Positions 26,283 through 35,581 of a DNA stretch of 64,000 nt are shown here, piece by piece. Each line of letters begins with the position of its first letter. Position 1 is the first letter of the stretch. Source of the DNA: Aphanothece sacrum FPU1 (GTDB lineage Bacteria; Cyanobacteriota; Cyanobacteriia; Cyanobacteriales; Microcystaceae); the NCBI RefSeq assembly GCF_003864295.1, contig NZ_BDQK01000016.1, positions 1-64,000 of the forward strand, in the 5' to 3' direction. Under the pieces are notes generated by a model, which did no database searches, had not been told where the DNA came from, and saw only the letters and a program-made list of their open reading frames with translations. The position numbers were made by a program, and so were the translations under genes.

Positions 26283-26552
26283 TTAAAATGCTTGTATCCA
26301 TTCCTTAATCTCATAATCTGTCCAGATTCCATTTTTCCAATAAGGATCATTTTCGATTAATTCTTTAATCGTTTCTCGGTTCTCAGCTTCATAAATACCA
26401 AAGACTTTTGTGTTATCTTTCGTGGGGCCAAGGGTAATTAAAATTCCCTGTTCTTTTTGTTTACTTAAACCGTCTAAATGCGCTTGACGGTAAGGTGTCC
26501 GTTTTTCCAAGGCATTTTCGCAATAGCTACCGAATAAGATGTATTTTGGCAT
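26283..26552 (-). CDS. YciI-like protein
   Basis: An 89-residue single-domain protein of the YciI family, small alpha/beta dimers of ferredoxin-like fold. It shows KYILFGSYCENALEKRTPYR with the conserved Arg and His in RQAHLDGL, then GILITLGPT and the DPYWKNGIW motif. The family has a conserved His-Asp pair suggestive of catalysis, but no reaction is known. A convergent neighbour is the Rieske oxygenase. Confidence 0.85.
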   Translation of the reverse strand: MPKYILFGSYCENALEKRTPYRQAHLDGLSKQKEQGILITLGPTKDNTKVFGIYEAENRETIKELIENDPYWKNGIWTDYEIKEWIQAF

Positions 26553-26589
26553 AATTAAATCTCAATGAAATAGTTTAGGTTTTTTGTAG

Positions 26590-26672
26590 GGGTTTAACAC
26601 TGTTAAACCCTTATGAATAGTGGGCATAATAATAACCACTGACTTATCAGGGGCATAATAATATTATGCCCC
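26590..26672. repeat. Family C palindrome and GGGGCATAAT palindrome, reversed order
   Basis: GGGTTTAACACTGTTAAACCC (26590-26610) and a 23-bp palindrome with half-site GGGGCATAATA (26650-26672). These are the same building blocks as at 23574 and 25019. Confidence 0.75.
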
Positions 26673-26736
26673 TACAGGATAACCTAATGTTACCCTTGAT
26701 GTATGGAAAGTAAAGGATAGAAAACATTATCCAGAA

Positions 26737-28269
26737 TTAACGGCGACGCTTCAGACTTAATCCCCCTAAACCTAAGCTAATTAATCCGATTATAGCACTC
26801 GGTTCTGGAACAGTTTGCCGTGGGACAAAATTAGAAACGTCTCCCTTAAAAGAATAGAGATAAGTAGGAATTAAAACCAGTCCTGAAGGACAGTTAGCAT
26901 TGAGAGCAACCTGACGATCGGCATTATCGATTAAGTTAGTACAGACATTGGTTTGAATGCCATTCGGATTATCTTGAGTCACACTATAATCATTATCTGA
27001 TCCTAGCAAAATTGTGTAACTACCATCATTTAATTTAGGGCCAATTGTCAATCCTTCAATTTTTTCGGGAATTACTTGGCCAGCATTTTGTAACTGGCTT
27101 TGAATATCCAAAAACAATGTTTTAGCAACAGGAGTAATTCCTCCTAAATTGTTAGTTCCAGTTAGAGAGGTATTACTAACATCTGTTGCTCCTGTAAGAT
27201 CAATTTTATAAACTCTTTTACTGGCAACAGGATTATTAGCAACACCCGCTACGGTAGGAGAAGCAGGAGCATCAACCCCGATACCTCGGTTATCTCTTTC
27301 AATGATTAAAAATTCATTGTTATTAATAGCAGTAATTGCACTAATACCAATACTGCGCCCTTGTTGATTGGCATCAAAAGGAGAAGAATTACCAACATTA
27401 AGAGCAGCAATATCATCTAATTGGTAGATATATTGAGCGGTACTATTACCAGTAGCCGTATCAAATTGAACGATTCTGAGATTACGACTGTAGCGACCAT
27501 CATTATTACTATTACCTGGATTTTGTCCTTCATTTACTAAAGGATCTTGTAACATAGCGAATAATTTTGTGCCATCAGGAGTAATAGCTAATCCTTCAAA
27601 ACCCCGATTATCTTGACGACCATTACTAACACCATTAGGATTACTATTCGTTACTCTACCATCAACGTAATTAGTTGTCCCATTACTTTGTTTAGGAATT
27701 AGATTAATGGGGTTAGTATTAGCGTTAGCATTTGGAGTATTAAATGCTCTGATAAAGCTTCCTTGAGGATTGAATTCATATACAGAAGGGCCATATTCAT
27801 CAGAGACATAAAAATTGCCATTGGAAGCAACAACAAATCCTTCAGAATCAAAACTTAAGCCGAGATTTGCACTATTACCATTTAGGAGTCGAGGATTTAA
27901 TCCATTGAAGTTTTGACCATCCTTGGTAAAGAGAATCGTATCAACTAAGTTGAAATTGCTAATTGCTCCCGTATTAGGATTAACATTAAGGGTAAATTTT
28001 TGCACTCTAGTATCATAAGATAGAACACCACCACCAGGGCCGCGATCGCTTAAACCATAATAAAAGTTACTGGATCTATCATAGTACAAATCAGAAAAGA
28101 AACCCCCCAGACGATTTCCATTTGCACCAGTCGGTTGACCACTTAAATCAGTCGTATCCCCTGGAATAACAATGGTATTTACTAAAGAGACAGCTTGAGC
28201 AGCATTAGGAATTAAACTAGATAGAATTAAGGAACTCCATAACAAAGGGAATAACGGTTTAATTGGCAT
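26737..28269 (-). CDS. Esterase-like phytase-family protein with PEP-CTERM anchor
   Basis: A 510-residue exported protein. A signal peptide (LFPLLWSSLILSSLIPNAAQA) precedes a beta-propeller-like domain of the esterase-like phytase family (GGFFSDLYYDRSSNFYYGLS, FDSEGFVVASNGNFYVSDEY, RQDNRGFEGLAITPDGTKLF). The C-terminus is VPEPSAIIGLISLGLGGLSL followed by KRRR, a PEP-CTERM sorting signal processed by exosortase. The product is probably exposed on the cell surface or in the exopolysaccharide, and may hydrolyse phosphoesters. Substrate is unproven. Confidence 0.88.
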   Translation of the reverse strand: MPIKPLFPLLWSSLILSSLIPNAAQAVSLVNTIVIPGDTTDLSGQPTGANGNRLGGFFSDLYYDRSSNFYYGLSDRGPGGGVLSYDTRVQKFTLNVNPNTGAISNFNLVDTILFTKDGQNFNGLNPRLLNGNSANLGLSFDSEGFVVASNGNFYVSDEYGPSVYEFNPQGSFIRAFNTPNANANTNPINLIPKQSNGTTNYVDGRVTNSNPNGVSNGRQDNRGFEGLAITPDGTKLFAMLQDPLVNEGQNPGNSNNDGRYSRNLRIVQFDTATGNSTAQYIYQLDDIAALNVGNSSPFDANQQGRSIGISAITAINNNEFLIIERDNRGIGVDAPASPTVAGVANNPVASKRVYKIDLTGATDVSNTSLTGTNNLGGITPVAKTLFLDIQSQLQNAGQVIPEKIEGLTIGPKLNDGSYTILLGSDNDYSVTQDNPNGIQTNVCTNLIDNADRQVALNANCPSGLVLIPTYLYSFKGDVSNFVPRQTVPEPSAIIGLISLGLGGLSLKRRR

Positions 28270-28348
28270 ATTTCCAAAAAAGGTTAGGTTTTCACATAAA
28301 AACCCTAATCTATTTAGATTAAGGTTTGTTTAGGAACACCTTCGTGAT

Positions 28349-28372
28349 TTATCATAGATTAATCTATGATAA
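28349..28372. promoter_or_regulatory. 24-bp perfect palindrome
   Basis: The half-site TTATCATAGATT is followed directly by its complement. It lies 80 bases upstream of the PEP-CTERM protein start codon and just before a decayed small gene. It could be an operator or a terminator hairpin. Confidence 0.6.
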
Positions 28373-28382
28373 AATAAACAAA

Positions 28383-28516
28383 ATGAGCGAGTCTCCTGTA
28401 AATGATGATGCAGTACCTATAAATTCTATGTTTATATTGATATTTCTCAAGAAGTACAAGGATTTTTAGTAGTAATTATTGGATTACTAATTATTGTAGG
28501 TATTGATTTTTTTTAA
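28383..28516 (+). pseudogene. Possible frameshifted small membrane protein
   Basis: An ATG at 28383 opens a frame (MSESPVNDDAVP...) that ends after 28 codons. A one-base shift around 28415 connects it to TYKFYVYIDISQEVQGFLVV and a further hydrophobic stretch ending at a TAA (28514-28516). The combined product would be about 45 residues with one membrane span. No ribosome-binding site is clear. This is a tentative reading. Confidence 0.3.
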
Positions 28517-28573
28517 AAAGATACAAATACATAACATATAGCCAAAACGTTAATTAGTATTAGGAGAAAATCT

Positions 28574-28771
28574 ATGCCACTGATTAAAATCCCCAAGAAT
28601 TATCTAATTACTGAAGATGAAAATTTTATCACAGTAGACGTACCCGAATCGTTGCTTCAGCTTTGGCAAAAAGACTATCAAAAAGTGATTAAAGCTAAGG
28701 GTATTCTTAAGAATAAAAAAGCAGCAATACTGGATCATCTAGAGTCTGTTCGTCGGGAGTGGAGTGAATGA
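28574..28771 (+). CDS. VapB-like antitoxin (orphan)
   Basis: A 65-residue protein that begins MPLIKIPKNYLITEDENFI. It contains the short pattern VPESLLQLWQKDYQKVIKAKGIL followed by a basic helix. Its stop overlaps the ATG of a PIN-domain gene by four bases (ATGA), a standard VapBC arrangement. AGGAGA lies eight bases before the start. Because the toxin gene is cut after 19 codons, this antitoxin has no local partner. Confidence 0.7.
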   Translation: MPLIKIPKNYLITEDENFITVDVPESLLQLWQKDYQKVIKAKGILKNKKAAILDHLESVRREWSE

Positions 28772-28827
28772 AATACGTCTATGACACCAATATTTTTATT
28801 TATGAATATTTCTGGTTTAAAACTTAA
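28768..28827 (+). pseudogene. VapC PIN-domain toxin, truncated
   Basis: Starts in the ATGA overlap with the antitoxin. The product MKYVYDTNIFIYEYFWFKT has the first PIN strand with its catalytic Asp (DTNIFIY) but ends after 19 residues. The other conserved acidic residues are missing and no continuation is seen in any frame before pheT. Confidence 0.75.
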
Positions 28828-28885
28828 AAATCCGTTTATCGGTGAAGGGTAAAGAATGATAAATAAACTAATAACAGCCATTGTG

Positions 28886-28913
28886 GTAGGGGTCAACGGC
28901 CGTTGACCCCTAC
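28886..28913. repeat. Family C palindrome, 28 bp perfect
   Basis: The half-site GTAGGGGTCAACGG is followed by its exact complement. It lies immediately after the pheT stop codon on the other strand and could act as a terminator for pheT. Confidence 0.85.
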
Positions 28914-28918
28914 TTTAT

Positions 28919-31357
28919 TTAACTACGAAGGGTGACATCAAATTGCTTAACTAAAGTTTGGCGAATTTGATCATGAACGGGTTCAACATCCCCATCCGTT
29001 AAAGTGCGATCGCTAACTCGATAAGCTAAACTAAAAGCTAAACTTCGTTGTCCTTCAGGCACATTTTTTCCTTGATATTCATCGAACAATTCTACACCCG
29101 CTAATAATTGTCCTCCCGCTTTATTAATCGTATTAGTTAACTCAACTACCGACACTTTAAGAGGGGCAAAAAAAGCTAAATCTCGTTCGACTGCGGGATA
29201 AGTAGAATAAGCTTGAAAACGAGGAGTCATTAACTCATCTTGCTTGATATTTTTTAATAACAGATTCAAATCTAATTCAAACCCGTATATAGACTCAATT
29301 AAATCTCGTTTTTGTCGTAATTGGGGATGAATTTGCCCAAACACACCTAACCGTTGTCCCTTTAACCATAAAGAAGCAGTTCGGCCAGGATGTAACCGTT
29401 CGTCTTGAGTATCGGGTTGATATTCCACAACTAACCCTAACCTTTGAAACACACTGTCTAAAATGCCTTTCCCTTCATACCAAGTCATAGGGTCAGGTTT
29501 ACCGCTTCTTGTCCAACGACCTTGAGATAATAAGTCACCCCCAAAAATTCCCGCTAAATTATCATGTTCATGGATTTCTCCGTCAATTCGTCGGAAAATA
29601 CGCCCAATTTCAAAGCCATTAAGGGGCCCATTACCCTGAGATTGATTATAAACAAACGCATCAATCAACCCGTCTAAGAGATTAGTTCTGAGGGCAGAAT
29701 ACTCCGCAAATAGGGGGTTAGCGATGACTACCTCGGCTTTTTCCGGTTTAACGAGGGAATACTGCACTAATTCTGTTAATCCAACTGCCCGAAACACTTC
29801 CCTAACTTTGCGTTGTCCCTGATACTCAAAGGAGAGTCCTCCTGCTTCAGTTTTGTCCGGGAGTTCATCACAAAAATGATCATAACCGTAGAGACGGGCC
29901 ACTTCTTCAATAAGGTCAATTTCCCGCTCTAAGTCTCGATAACGGTAAGAAGGAACAGTAATCATCCAAACATCAATTTTACCCTTAATAGGGGTTAATT
30001 GACAAGCTAAGTCGGTTAAAATCCGTTCTACGTCTACTGCCGCTATTTGATTAATACTATCGCCTTTTTTGACGGGGCCTAAAACTTGCTGAACACGCTC
30101 AAGCCGTAGCATAATGGATTGAGTTGATAAATCAGGACGGTTATCAGCAATCGCCTGAGTGACCGGATTTCCCCCCGCTAATTCAGCAATTAAAGCGATC
30201 GCCCGTTGACAGGCCAATTCTAACTCAGATTGATTAATACCTCTTTCATAACGGGTGGAAGCTTCACTGCGTAAACTTTGGGTACGAGAGGAACGACGGA
30301 TAGTTACAGGTTCAAATAAGGCCGCTTCTAGGAGAATATTTTTGGTTCCCTCATAGACCTCTGTTTCTTCTCCTCCCATGACACCAGCGAGGGCGACAGG
30401 GGTATCATTAGCGGTAATTAAGAGGTTAACGGTTTTTAGGGTTCGGGTTTGGTCATCAAGGGTTTTCAATGTTTCCTCATCCCTAGCAAAACGCACCCCA
30501 ACAGTTAAATTTTTGCCCCCTGCGACGGTTTCTAAGCGTTGAAGGTCGAAAGCGTGGAGAGGTTGCCCCCATTCGAGGAGAATTAAATTAGTGATGTCTA
30601 CAACGTTATTAATAGGACGAACCCCGGCCCCTTGTAGTCGTTTTTGCAACCATTCGGGAGAGGGGGCGATTTTCACCCCTTCAATAACGGTTCCCATGTA
30701 GGCAGGACAAGCATTTTTATCAGCAACGGCTAATTTGAGGGAATAAGTCTGTTTTTTGGGTAAAACGATCTTAGGAGGTTGAGGAAGGTTTAATTTACTT
30801 CCGGTTAAGGCCGCCACTTCTCTAGCGACTCCGATCATACTCATAGCATCGGCCCGGTTAGCGGTGGGATAGATATCTAGAATTACATCATCTAAACCCA
30901 AGAAAGGACGAGCATCTGAGCCTAATTGTAGATTATCTTCCTCAAAAATATGAATTCCGGCTGATTCTTTGCTTAAACCAACTTCTGCTAAGGAACAAAT
31001 CATCCCTTCTGACTTGACTCCCCGCAGTTTGGCCGGTTTAATTTTGAGGTCAATTTTGGGTAAATAGGTTCCCATCGTAGCCACAGGAACGATTATATCC
31101 GCTTTAGCATTCGAGGCCCCACAGACAATATTTAAGGGAGTTTCAGCCCCAATATCGACTTGACAGACGCTTAATTTATCGGCGTTGGGGTGGGGTTGGC
31201 GATCAATAATTTTACCGATGACCACCCCATTGGCCCATTGGCGACGATCTTCTATTTCTTCGACTTCTAACCCCGCAATAGTTAAAATATCGGCTAATTC
31301 TTCGGGGGGTAGGGTGACGTTAACGAGTTCTCGCAGCCAGTTAACGGAAATCTTCAT
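28919..31357 (-). CDS. pheT: Phenylalanyl-tRNA synthetase beta subunit
   Basis: An 812-residue subunit of the (alpha-beta)2 enzyme that charges tRNA-Phe. Domains run in the usual order: tRNA-binding OB fold (about 40-150, [20 protein letters not shown]), B3/B4 editing domain (about 210-390, [20 protein letters not shown]), B5 (about 410-480), the catalytic-like core ([20 protein letters not shown]), and a C-terminal FDX-ACB domain. Start [11 protein letters not shown] is canonical. No pheS is adjacent, as common in cyanobacteria. Confidence 0.97.
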   Translation of the reverse strand: MKISVNWLRELVNVTLPPEELADILTIAGLEVEEIEDRRQWANGVVIGKIIDRQPHPNADKLSVCQVDIGAETPLNIVCGASNAKADIIVPVATMGTYLPKIDLKIKPAKLRGVKSEGMICSLAEVGLSKESAGIHIFEEDNLQLGSDARPFLGLDDVILDIYPTANRADAMSMIGVAREVAALTGSKLNLPQPPKIVLPKKQTYSLKLAVADKNACPAYMGTVIEGVKIAPSPEWLQKRLQGAGVRPINNVVDITNLILLEWGQPLHAFDLQRLETVAGGKNLTVGVRFARDEETLKTLDDQTRTLKTVNLLITANDTPVALAGVMGGEETEVYEGTKNILLEAALFEPVTIRRSSRTQSLRSEASTRYERGINQSELELACQRAIALIAELAGGNPVTQAIADNRPDLSTQSIMLRLERVQQVLGPVKKGDSINQIAAVDVERILTDLACQLTPIKGKIDVWMITVPSYRYRDLEREIDLIEEVARLYGYDHFCDELPDKTEAGGLSFEYQGQRKVREVFRAVGLTELVQYSLVKPEKAEVVIANPLFAEYSALRTNLLDGLIDAFVYNQSQGNGPLNGFEIGRIFRRIDGEIHEHDNLAGIFGGDLLSQGRWTRSGKPDPMTWYEGKGILDSVFQRLGLVVEYQPDTQDERLHPGRTASLWLKGQRLGVFGQIHPQLRQKRDLIESIYGFELDLNLLLKNIKQDELMTPRFQAYSTYPAVERDLAFFAPLKVSVVELTNTINKAGGQLLAGVELFDEYQGKNVPEGQRSLAFSLAYRVSDRTLTDGDVEPVHDQIRQTLVKQFDVTLRS

Positions 31358-31560
31358 GGTTTGTATGTTAGTTGCGATCGGTGGCCAGATCTCAGTTTAC
31401 CCTAAATCTGCTAAATTATGATTAAAATTAGAGTGATCCTCTTTGAACCTCCACGCACCTTTAGGCGAGTGGATTCCCATATAGACTCTTAACTAGACTG
31501 CAATAGCCCCCGCCAGAACGCCATTACTGGGCTGTTTGTTTAACGTTAACACCGCTTAAA

Positions 31561-32235
31561 TTAATCAACCCATTGGCGTAATAAATTAGCATGAGTTTTA
31601 CATAGCAAATCAAACTCAATACTTTTGCCTTCTTTCGCAAAAATAGAGCGGCGGACTGTATCTAAATCAAACAAAATTTCTCGTTTATATTCATCTCTAA
31701 CTAAACTTTCTATCCATCCAACTACAACCAGTCTAGTTCCTTCGGTAACAGGTTCAACACGATGTAAAAAAGACGAAGGATAAAGTATAATTGAGCCAGC
31801 TTCGAGCTTATAAGATACTTCTCCTTGAGACTGTTCAATAATTAATTCTCCCCCACTATAATTATTAGGAGAACTGAGAAATAAGGTAAACGACACATCA
31901 GAACGCAAAAATTCCCCCCCTCCCATCAAGGCATTATCAGTATGAGTACCATAAGACATCCCGATGTCATAGCGACTAAATCGCAGGGAGTGTATCTTTT
32001 TGGGACGAACTGCTATACTAATTAGCAGATTGCGCTCTAAGGCCATTATGACTAAATTTTGTAACTTCTGGACTTGAGGAGCTTGTTTATCAAGTTGGGT
32101 ATTATGTTTGACTAGTTTGGCGTGCCAGCCCGCCGTTATTTTACCATCCACAAACTCAGCCTGGGATAAACTCTCAGTTAACTCCTTTAGTTCGGGTAAC
32201 GTTAGCAAAGAATCAATCGTTAAAATCATTGACAA
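31561..32235 (-). CDS. PKHD-type Fe(II)/2-oxoglutarate hydroxylase (PiuC-like)
   Basis: A 224-residue member of the Fe2OG dioxygenase superfamily related to PiuC/YbiX. The iron ligands are the His and Asp in YGTHTDNALM and the distal His in SSFLHRVEPVTEGTR, with the 2-oxoglutarate-binding Arg in the latter. The double-stranded beta-helix core SFTLFLSSPNNYSGGELIIE is evident. Homologues are linked to iron uptake in some bacteria, but the substrate is unknown. Start at ATG 32235; a second ATG two codons later is also possible. Confidence 0.9.
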   Translation of the reverse strand: MSMILTIDSLLTLPELKELTESLSQAEFVDGKITAGWHAKLVKHNTQLDKQAPQVQKLQNLVIMALERNLLISIAVRPKKIHSLRFSRYDIGMSYGTHTDNALMGGGEFLRSDVSFTLFLSSPNNYSGGELIIEQSQGEVSYKLEAGSIILYPSSFLHRVEPVTEGTRLVVVGWIESLVRDEYKREILFDLDTVRRSIFAKEGKSIEFDLLCKTHANLLRQWVD

Positions 32236-32359
32236 AAATAGTTTTTTATGGTAAAAAATGCTTTTCCTATCGTATTATCTCTAATAAGATAAGTTTGTTG
32301 GCAATTTGAATAACTTATATCTACAATAAAGGCTTTAACATTAATTGAGGAGAAAATTA

Positions 32360-32617
32360 ATGAACTCAAAGACAATACAACTCTTTTTAGCTCTTGGTTT
32401 AGCCGCTACCCTAGCAGCTTGTGGCGGTGGTGGAGGTAATGCTCCTGATGGCGGCGCAGGAACTCAATCACCTTCTCCTGCTGAAAATGCTTCCCCTGCT
32501 GAAGGGACTTCCCCTGCTGATAAAGCTAATGAAAAACCTGCTGAAGGGACTTCCCCTGCTGAGGGAACTTCCCCCGCAGAAGGAACTTCCCCTGTTGAAA
32601 GCCCTTCCCCCCAATAG
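32360..32617 (+). CDS. Small lipoprotein with SPAEGT repeats
   Basis: An 85-residue predicted lipoprotein. The signal peptide MNSKTIQLFLALGLAATLAA is followed by the lipobox Cys. The mature part is low-complexity: a glycine stretch and repeated Ser-Pro-Ala-Glu-Gly-Thr units (SPAEGTSPAEGTSPAEGTSP near the end). GGAG is nine bases before the ATG at 32360, deciding against the upstream in-frame TTG. A paralogue with almost the same leader peptide follows after nine bases. A spacer or cell-wall role is likely; function unknown. Confidence 0.75.
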   Translation: MNSKTIQLFLALGLAATLAACGGGGGNAPDGGAGTQSPSPAENASPAEGTSPADKANEKPAEGTSPAEGTSPAEGTSPVESPSPQ

Positions 32618-32626
32618 GAGAAAATT

Positions 32627-32896
32627 ATGAACTCAAAGGCAATACAATTATTTTTAGCTCTTGGTTTAGCTGCTACCCTTGGAGCTTGTAGCAGTACAGC
32701 AGATAAGGGAACTTCAGGGGGTGAAGCAGGACAAACCACGCAACCGACTGAACAACCATCAGTTTCCCCTGCCCAAGAAGCTTCCCCTGCTGATAAAGGA
32801 GATACTGATAAAGACGCTGAAAAACCTACTGAGGAAACTTCCCCCAAGGATGAAGGTGGTGAAGGTGGCGAAGGTGGCGAAGGTGGTGAAGGCTAA
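32627..32896 (+). CDS. Small lipoprotein, tandem paralogue
   Basis: An 89-residue predicted lipoprotein whose signal peptide differs from that of the preceding gene by only two residues (MNSKAIQLFLALGLAATLGA before the Cys). The mature segment is acidic and ends in Gly-Glu-Gly repeats (EGGEGGEGGEGGEG). The ribosome-binding site AGGAGA is copied as well. The signal peptide is conserved while the mature parts diverge, pointing to duplication followed by repeat-driven change. Confidence 0.75.
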   Translation: MNSKAIQLFLALGLAATLGACSSTADKGTSGGEAGQTTQPTEQPSVSPAQEASPADKGDTDKDAEKPTEETSPKDEGGEGGEGGEGGEG

Positions 32897-32929
32897 GCCA
32901 AAAGCTCAGTTAATAACCTAATAACTCAA

Positions 32930-33200
32930 AGCTGTTGGAGTGAACTACCCCATCTAACCTATCGGTATAGATGGGGCTTCTGAACTCACAGGGGAATGCC
33001 TCAAGACAGACCTACGCCCGCCTTTTGGTCTTACTTTCCCTCCCTCAGCAGCAGTCCTGGTTCCCAAGACCGACACCATCTTGCCGCTCCCATAACTTGA
33101 CTTAGCTTTTGGGACTGCTCAGGAGTTGGATAAATTCTGACTTTGACGGCTCTGTACATAACCTGAGTTGGGTCTCGCTACCCTGAAGTTCGTTAATAGC
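32930..33200 (-). mobile_element. Internally deleted IS200/IS605-type (tnpB) element
   Basis: On the minus strand a TnpB start (33159) is joined directly to an end-like segment and the element's 3' hairpin. The hairpin has arms CCCCATCT (32948-32955) and AGATGGGG (32969-32976). Most of the tnpB gene is gone. The retained 3' part is where TnpB elements encode omegaRNA. Exact ends were not determined. Confidence 0.65.
33031..33159 (-). pseudogene. Truncated tnpB (42 codons)
   Basis: The product begins MYRAVKVRIYPTPEQSQKLS, followed by a GAARWC segment, which is the N-terminal signature of OrfB/TnpB RNA-guided nucleases. After about 32 residues the sequence jumps to a short unrelated end (EPGLLLREGK) and stops. 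The RuvC core is absent, so no nuclease can be made. Confidence 0.75.
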
Positions 33201-33205
33201 GATCG

Positions 33206-33451
33206 CTAAAATTCTGATTTATTACTGACTCTAACTTGAATAGCACTGAAAATCGGGGTTCTAAATTTTAGTAAAACAATTAAACTGAGCAAATGAATTG
33301 ACCAATGAGCAATGACTAAACCCCAGATGACACAAGCTAAGGCACTGGCCACTGCTAATGCCCCAAAAATATCATTCTCTGTCCGTTGATACCAGAGAAT
33401 ACTCCCTATAGAGGTTATGAGGAATAAAAGAGGGAAAAGGGGGAGCATCAT
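33206..33451 (-). CDS. Small membrane protein
   Basis: About 81 residues from the ATG at 33449-33451, which is preceded by AAGGTG at suitable spacing; a GTG three codons upstream is an alternative. Three hydrophobic segments are visible (MLPLFPLLFLITSIGSILWY, GALAVASALACVIWGLVIAH and SIHLLSLIVLL), followed by a short basic tail. No family is recognised. It is placed between two IS200/IS605 remnants. Confidence 0.55.
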   Translation of the reverse strand: MMLPLFPLLFLITSIGSILWYQRTENDIFGALAVASALACVIWGLVIAHWSIHLLSLIVLLKFRTPIFSAIQVRVSNKSEF

Positions 33452-33654
33452 ATTAATCACCTTTGGGTCACGGGGTTGGCCAAGATATTAACTATTGATT
33501 GATTGAGGGTCAGTAGTTAACGAATGTCTTCTTTTCAGGATAACATTCTGATTTGGCAAAATCCCTTACTCTGTATGACAAACTGGAGATATTGTAAAAA
33601 ATCTTTGCATAACTTCAATCTGTCTCCGGTGATTGTCATAATTAGGGTAGTTGT

Positions 33655-34040
33655 TTGACATACTCCACGCCGTAAACGGACGTGGATTCTTCTAGCATCA
33701 CTGCTTAGAATTTCTGGCTCAACGAGTCCACTTGAATTAGATTCCTTGCGAAATCCAATCCAGAGGTGGTTTTCTTCTCAGACTTTTCGCTCCATTACAG
33801 AAGCCTGTTTTCGTGTGCCCCACGATACAGTTCAAAACCTTGAAAATACTTGGTTTCTCTGGTACTTGGTGCTTAGAATTTTTACCTATGAGAGCATTCC
33901 CCCATAGAACCCCATAACTCTAGTTTTCAAGGTGCGTTCATCTTGAGATGACTGGGTTTTTAAAGCGGTTACTTACCCTGCCCGCTATTCTTAAATATGA
34001 TACATCATATAAAGTCGCCCTAAAAGGGCGAGGCTTTAAA
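33655..34040 (-). mobile_element. TnpB-less IS200/IS605-like remnant
   Basis: About 390 bp without a long frame. The minus-strand 3' end has a hairpin with stem CCACG/CGTGG (33665-33669/33681-33685) followed by the GAGTATGTCAA end common to cyanobacterial IS200/IS605 right ends. The other end shows ATATGATACATCATAT (33995-34010) and the CGCCC-TAAAA-GGGCG hairpin (34016-34030). It is probably a non-autonomous derivative. Together with 33461-33654, where nothing else is seen, it fills the gap before the RecB-like gene. Confidence 0.5.
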
Positions 34041-34117
34041 CCCAAATTTTCGGTAAACAAATGTTGAGGAAAATTGCGATTTTCTTATTGACTTTGCAAG
34101 CAAGAATAAAAAGGGGT

Positions 34118-35581
34118 TTACCCTAAAAATTCCAGGAGCCAGTTTTTCAGGTGAAACGTGGCCCGACAATCATCTTCATTATAACGCAAAATAGAAGCCA
34201 AGAAAGTCTGATCACTTGTCTTTAACCATTGGTCATACCAGCAAACGCATTGATCCCCGCCCATACCAGGGTCACGCCAATGAAATCCTAATGAGTTAGC
34301 CAAGGACTTGAGAGAATAGCTTTCCACAGGTAGAATTACACAGGTGATTACTCTTGCATGAAGATCAACAAAACGGGACAATAAACGCTCAATTTGTTTA
34401 GGAGGAGTTTTGTATAATTTACCCAGTCGTTTAATCGTTTCCACTTCGTATTCTGAAAAATGAAAAATGGGCGCATTTTCTTCACTTTCAACCAAGTTGA
34501 GAAATTCGAGCCAAATTTCTCCTTCAGCTTCGGGGGTTTCTGCGAGAAAAGGATGAAATGTTTGAGTTTGAGATGGTCTTTCTACCCGTAAAATCCCCAA
34601 TAAATAATCTAAATTTCGTTCTGGTTCAGCTTCAATATCAAAATAAAATTCAACTTTAGCGGTGGGAATTAAAGTATGAATATTGTCTTTAAACTGAGAT
34701 TTACGAATAGGCCGATTTTCTACTATAGCTTGGGCCTGTTGTTGTAACTGGTTAGCCACTTCTGTTCCTATCACTTCCCCCATATTAGTAGGACAAGCAC
34801 CGGCTAAAGATTCTACCGTCATCAGTCCCATTTCTTGTAAAGATTGATAACGACTAGGGGTAACTCCAGGGACTAAAGACAGATGTTGTTGAGATTGGGC
34901 GATGGTATAACAATGATTATGCCAATGACATAAACTACAACGTTGACGAGAAATAAAAACTTCTGGTTCTTCTTCTTGAGATAACATGGTGACACATTCA
35001 ATCACTGTATCTTCTAGTTTGACGAACCATTGACTTAAATCGACTATATAGGGATTATGTTCTCGTAAAATCAGGATCGGGATAGGAAGTGGGATATCTT
35101 GGAGATAACCCAACAGATGAGAATAAAAAGCCGCGACTATTTTATATTCAGGTTTAGGACGACGGCCTAAATGAATACTGACTGGACGATAGAACCAATC
35201 ACCAAATTTAGACTCTCCTGGTTGTCTGACTAATAAATGAGGGTTTCCCAGACAATAAAATGACTCATCCGTCGGAAAAATCCGATTAGTAGGAAGATTC
35301 TGCAAAAAAATTGTCCCTTGATAAATACAATGTACCCCTTGTTTCATCAACGCTTCTGTAGCTTGAGCTTTACTTGCCCAGTCATTAGCAAGAGGGCGCA
35401 CTTGTTGATAATGAGGATAAAATTTTTCTAGGGTTGATTGTATATGGATTTGATTTTCTTGTCGGAGTTTGAGCAGAAAATCCCGTTCTGCATCCCTTTG
35501 TGAGGGATTGCCATAAACGTCTAAAAAAGCCCGTCGTTGACAGCGTTTATAATTAAGTAAGAGGAAGTCGGTTAATAGCAT
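34118..35581 (-). CDS. TM0106-family RecB-like nuclease
   Basis: A 487-residue putative nuclease. The N-terminus (MLLTDFLLLNYKRCQRRAFL) and central Cys-rich segment (SRQRCSLCHWHNHCYTIAQ) match the RecB/Cas4-like part with Fe-S or zinc-binding cysteines. The second half has an RNase H-like 3'-5' exonuclease domain (VEFYFDIEAEPERNLDYLLG, then NEDDCRATFHLKNWL) with its acidic residues. The architecture corresponds to the TM0106 group common in cyanobacteria. Its role in DNA repair or defence is not known. Confidence 0.88.
   Translation of the reverse strand: MLLTDFLLLNYKRCQRRAFLDVYGNPSQRDAERDFLLKLRQENQIHIQSTLEKFYPHYQQVRPLANDWASKAQATEALMKQGVHCIYQGTIFLQNLPTNRIFPTDESFYCLGNPHLLVRQPGESKFGDWFYRPVSIHLGRRPKPEYKIVAAFYSHLLGYLQDIPLPIPILILREHNPYIVDLSQWFVKLEDTVIECVTMLSQEEEPEVFISRQRCSLCHWHNHCYTIAQSQQHLSLVPGVTPSRYQSLQEMGLMTVESLAGACPTNMGEVIGTEVANQLQQQAQAIVENRPIRKSQFKDNIHTLIPTAKVEFYFDIEAEPERNLDYLLGILRVERPSQTQTFHPFLAETPEAEGEIWLEFLNLVESEENAPIFHFSEYEVETIKRLGKLYKTPPKQIERLLSRFVDLHARVITCVILPVESYSLKSLANSLGFHWRDPGMGGDQCVCWYDQWLKTSDQTFLASILRYNEDDCRATFHLKNWLLEFLG

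Noticed and set aside
32421-32921. Alternative-frame ORFs over the lipoprotein genes, both strands
   Set aside because: They arise from the repeated SPAEGT/GEG codons; the lipoprotein frames have leader peptides and ribosome-binding sites.
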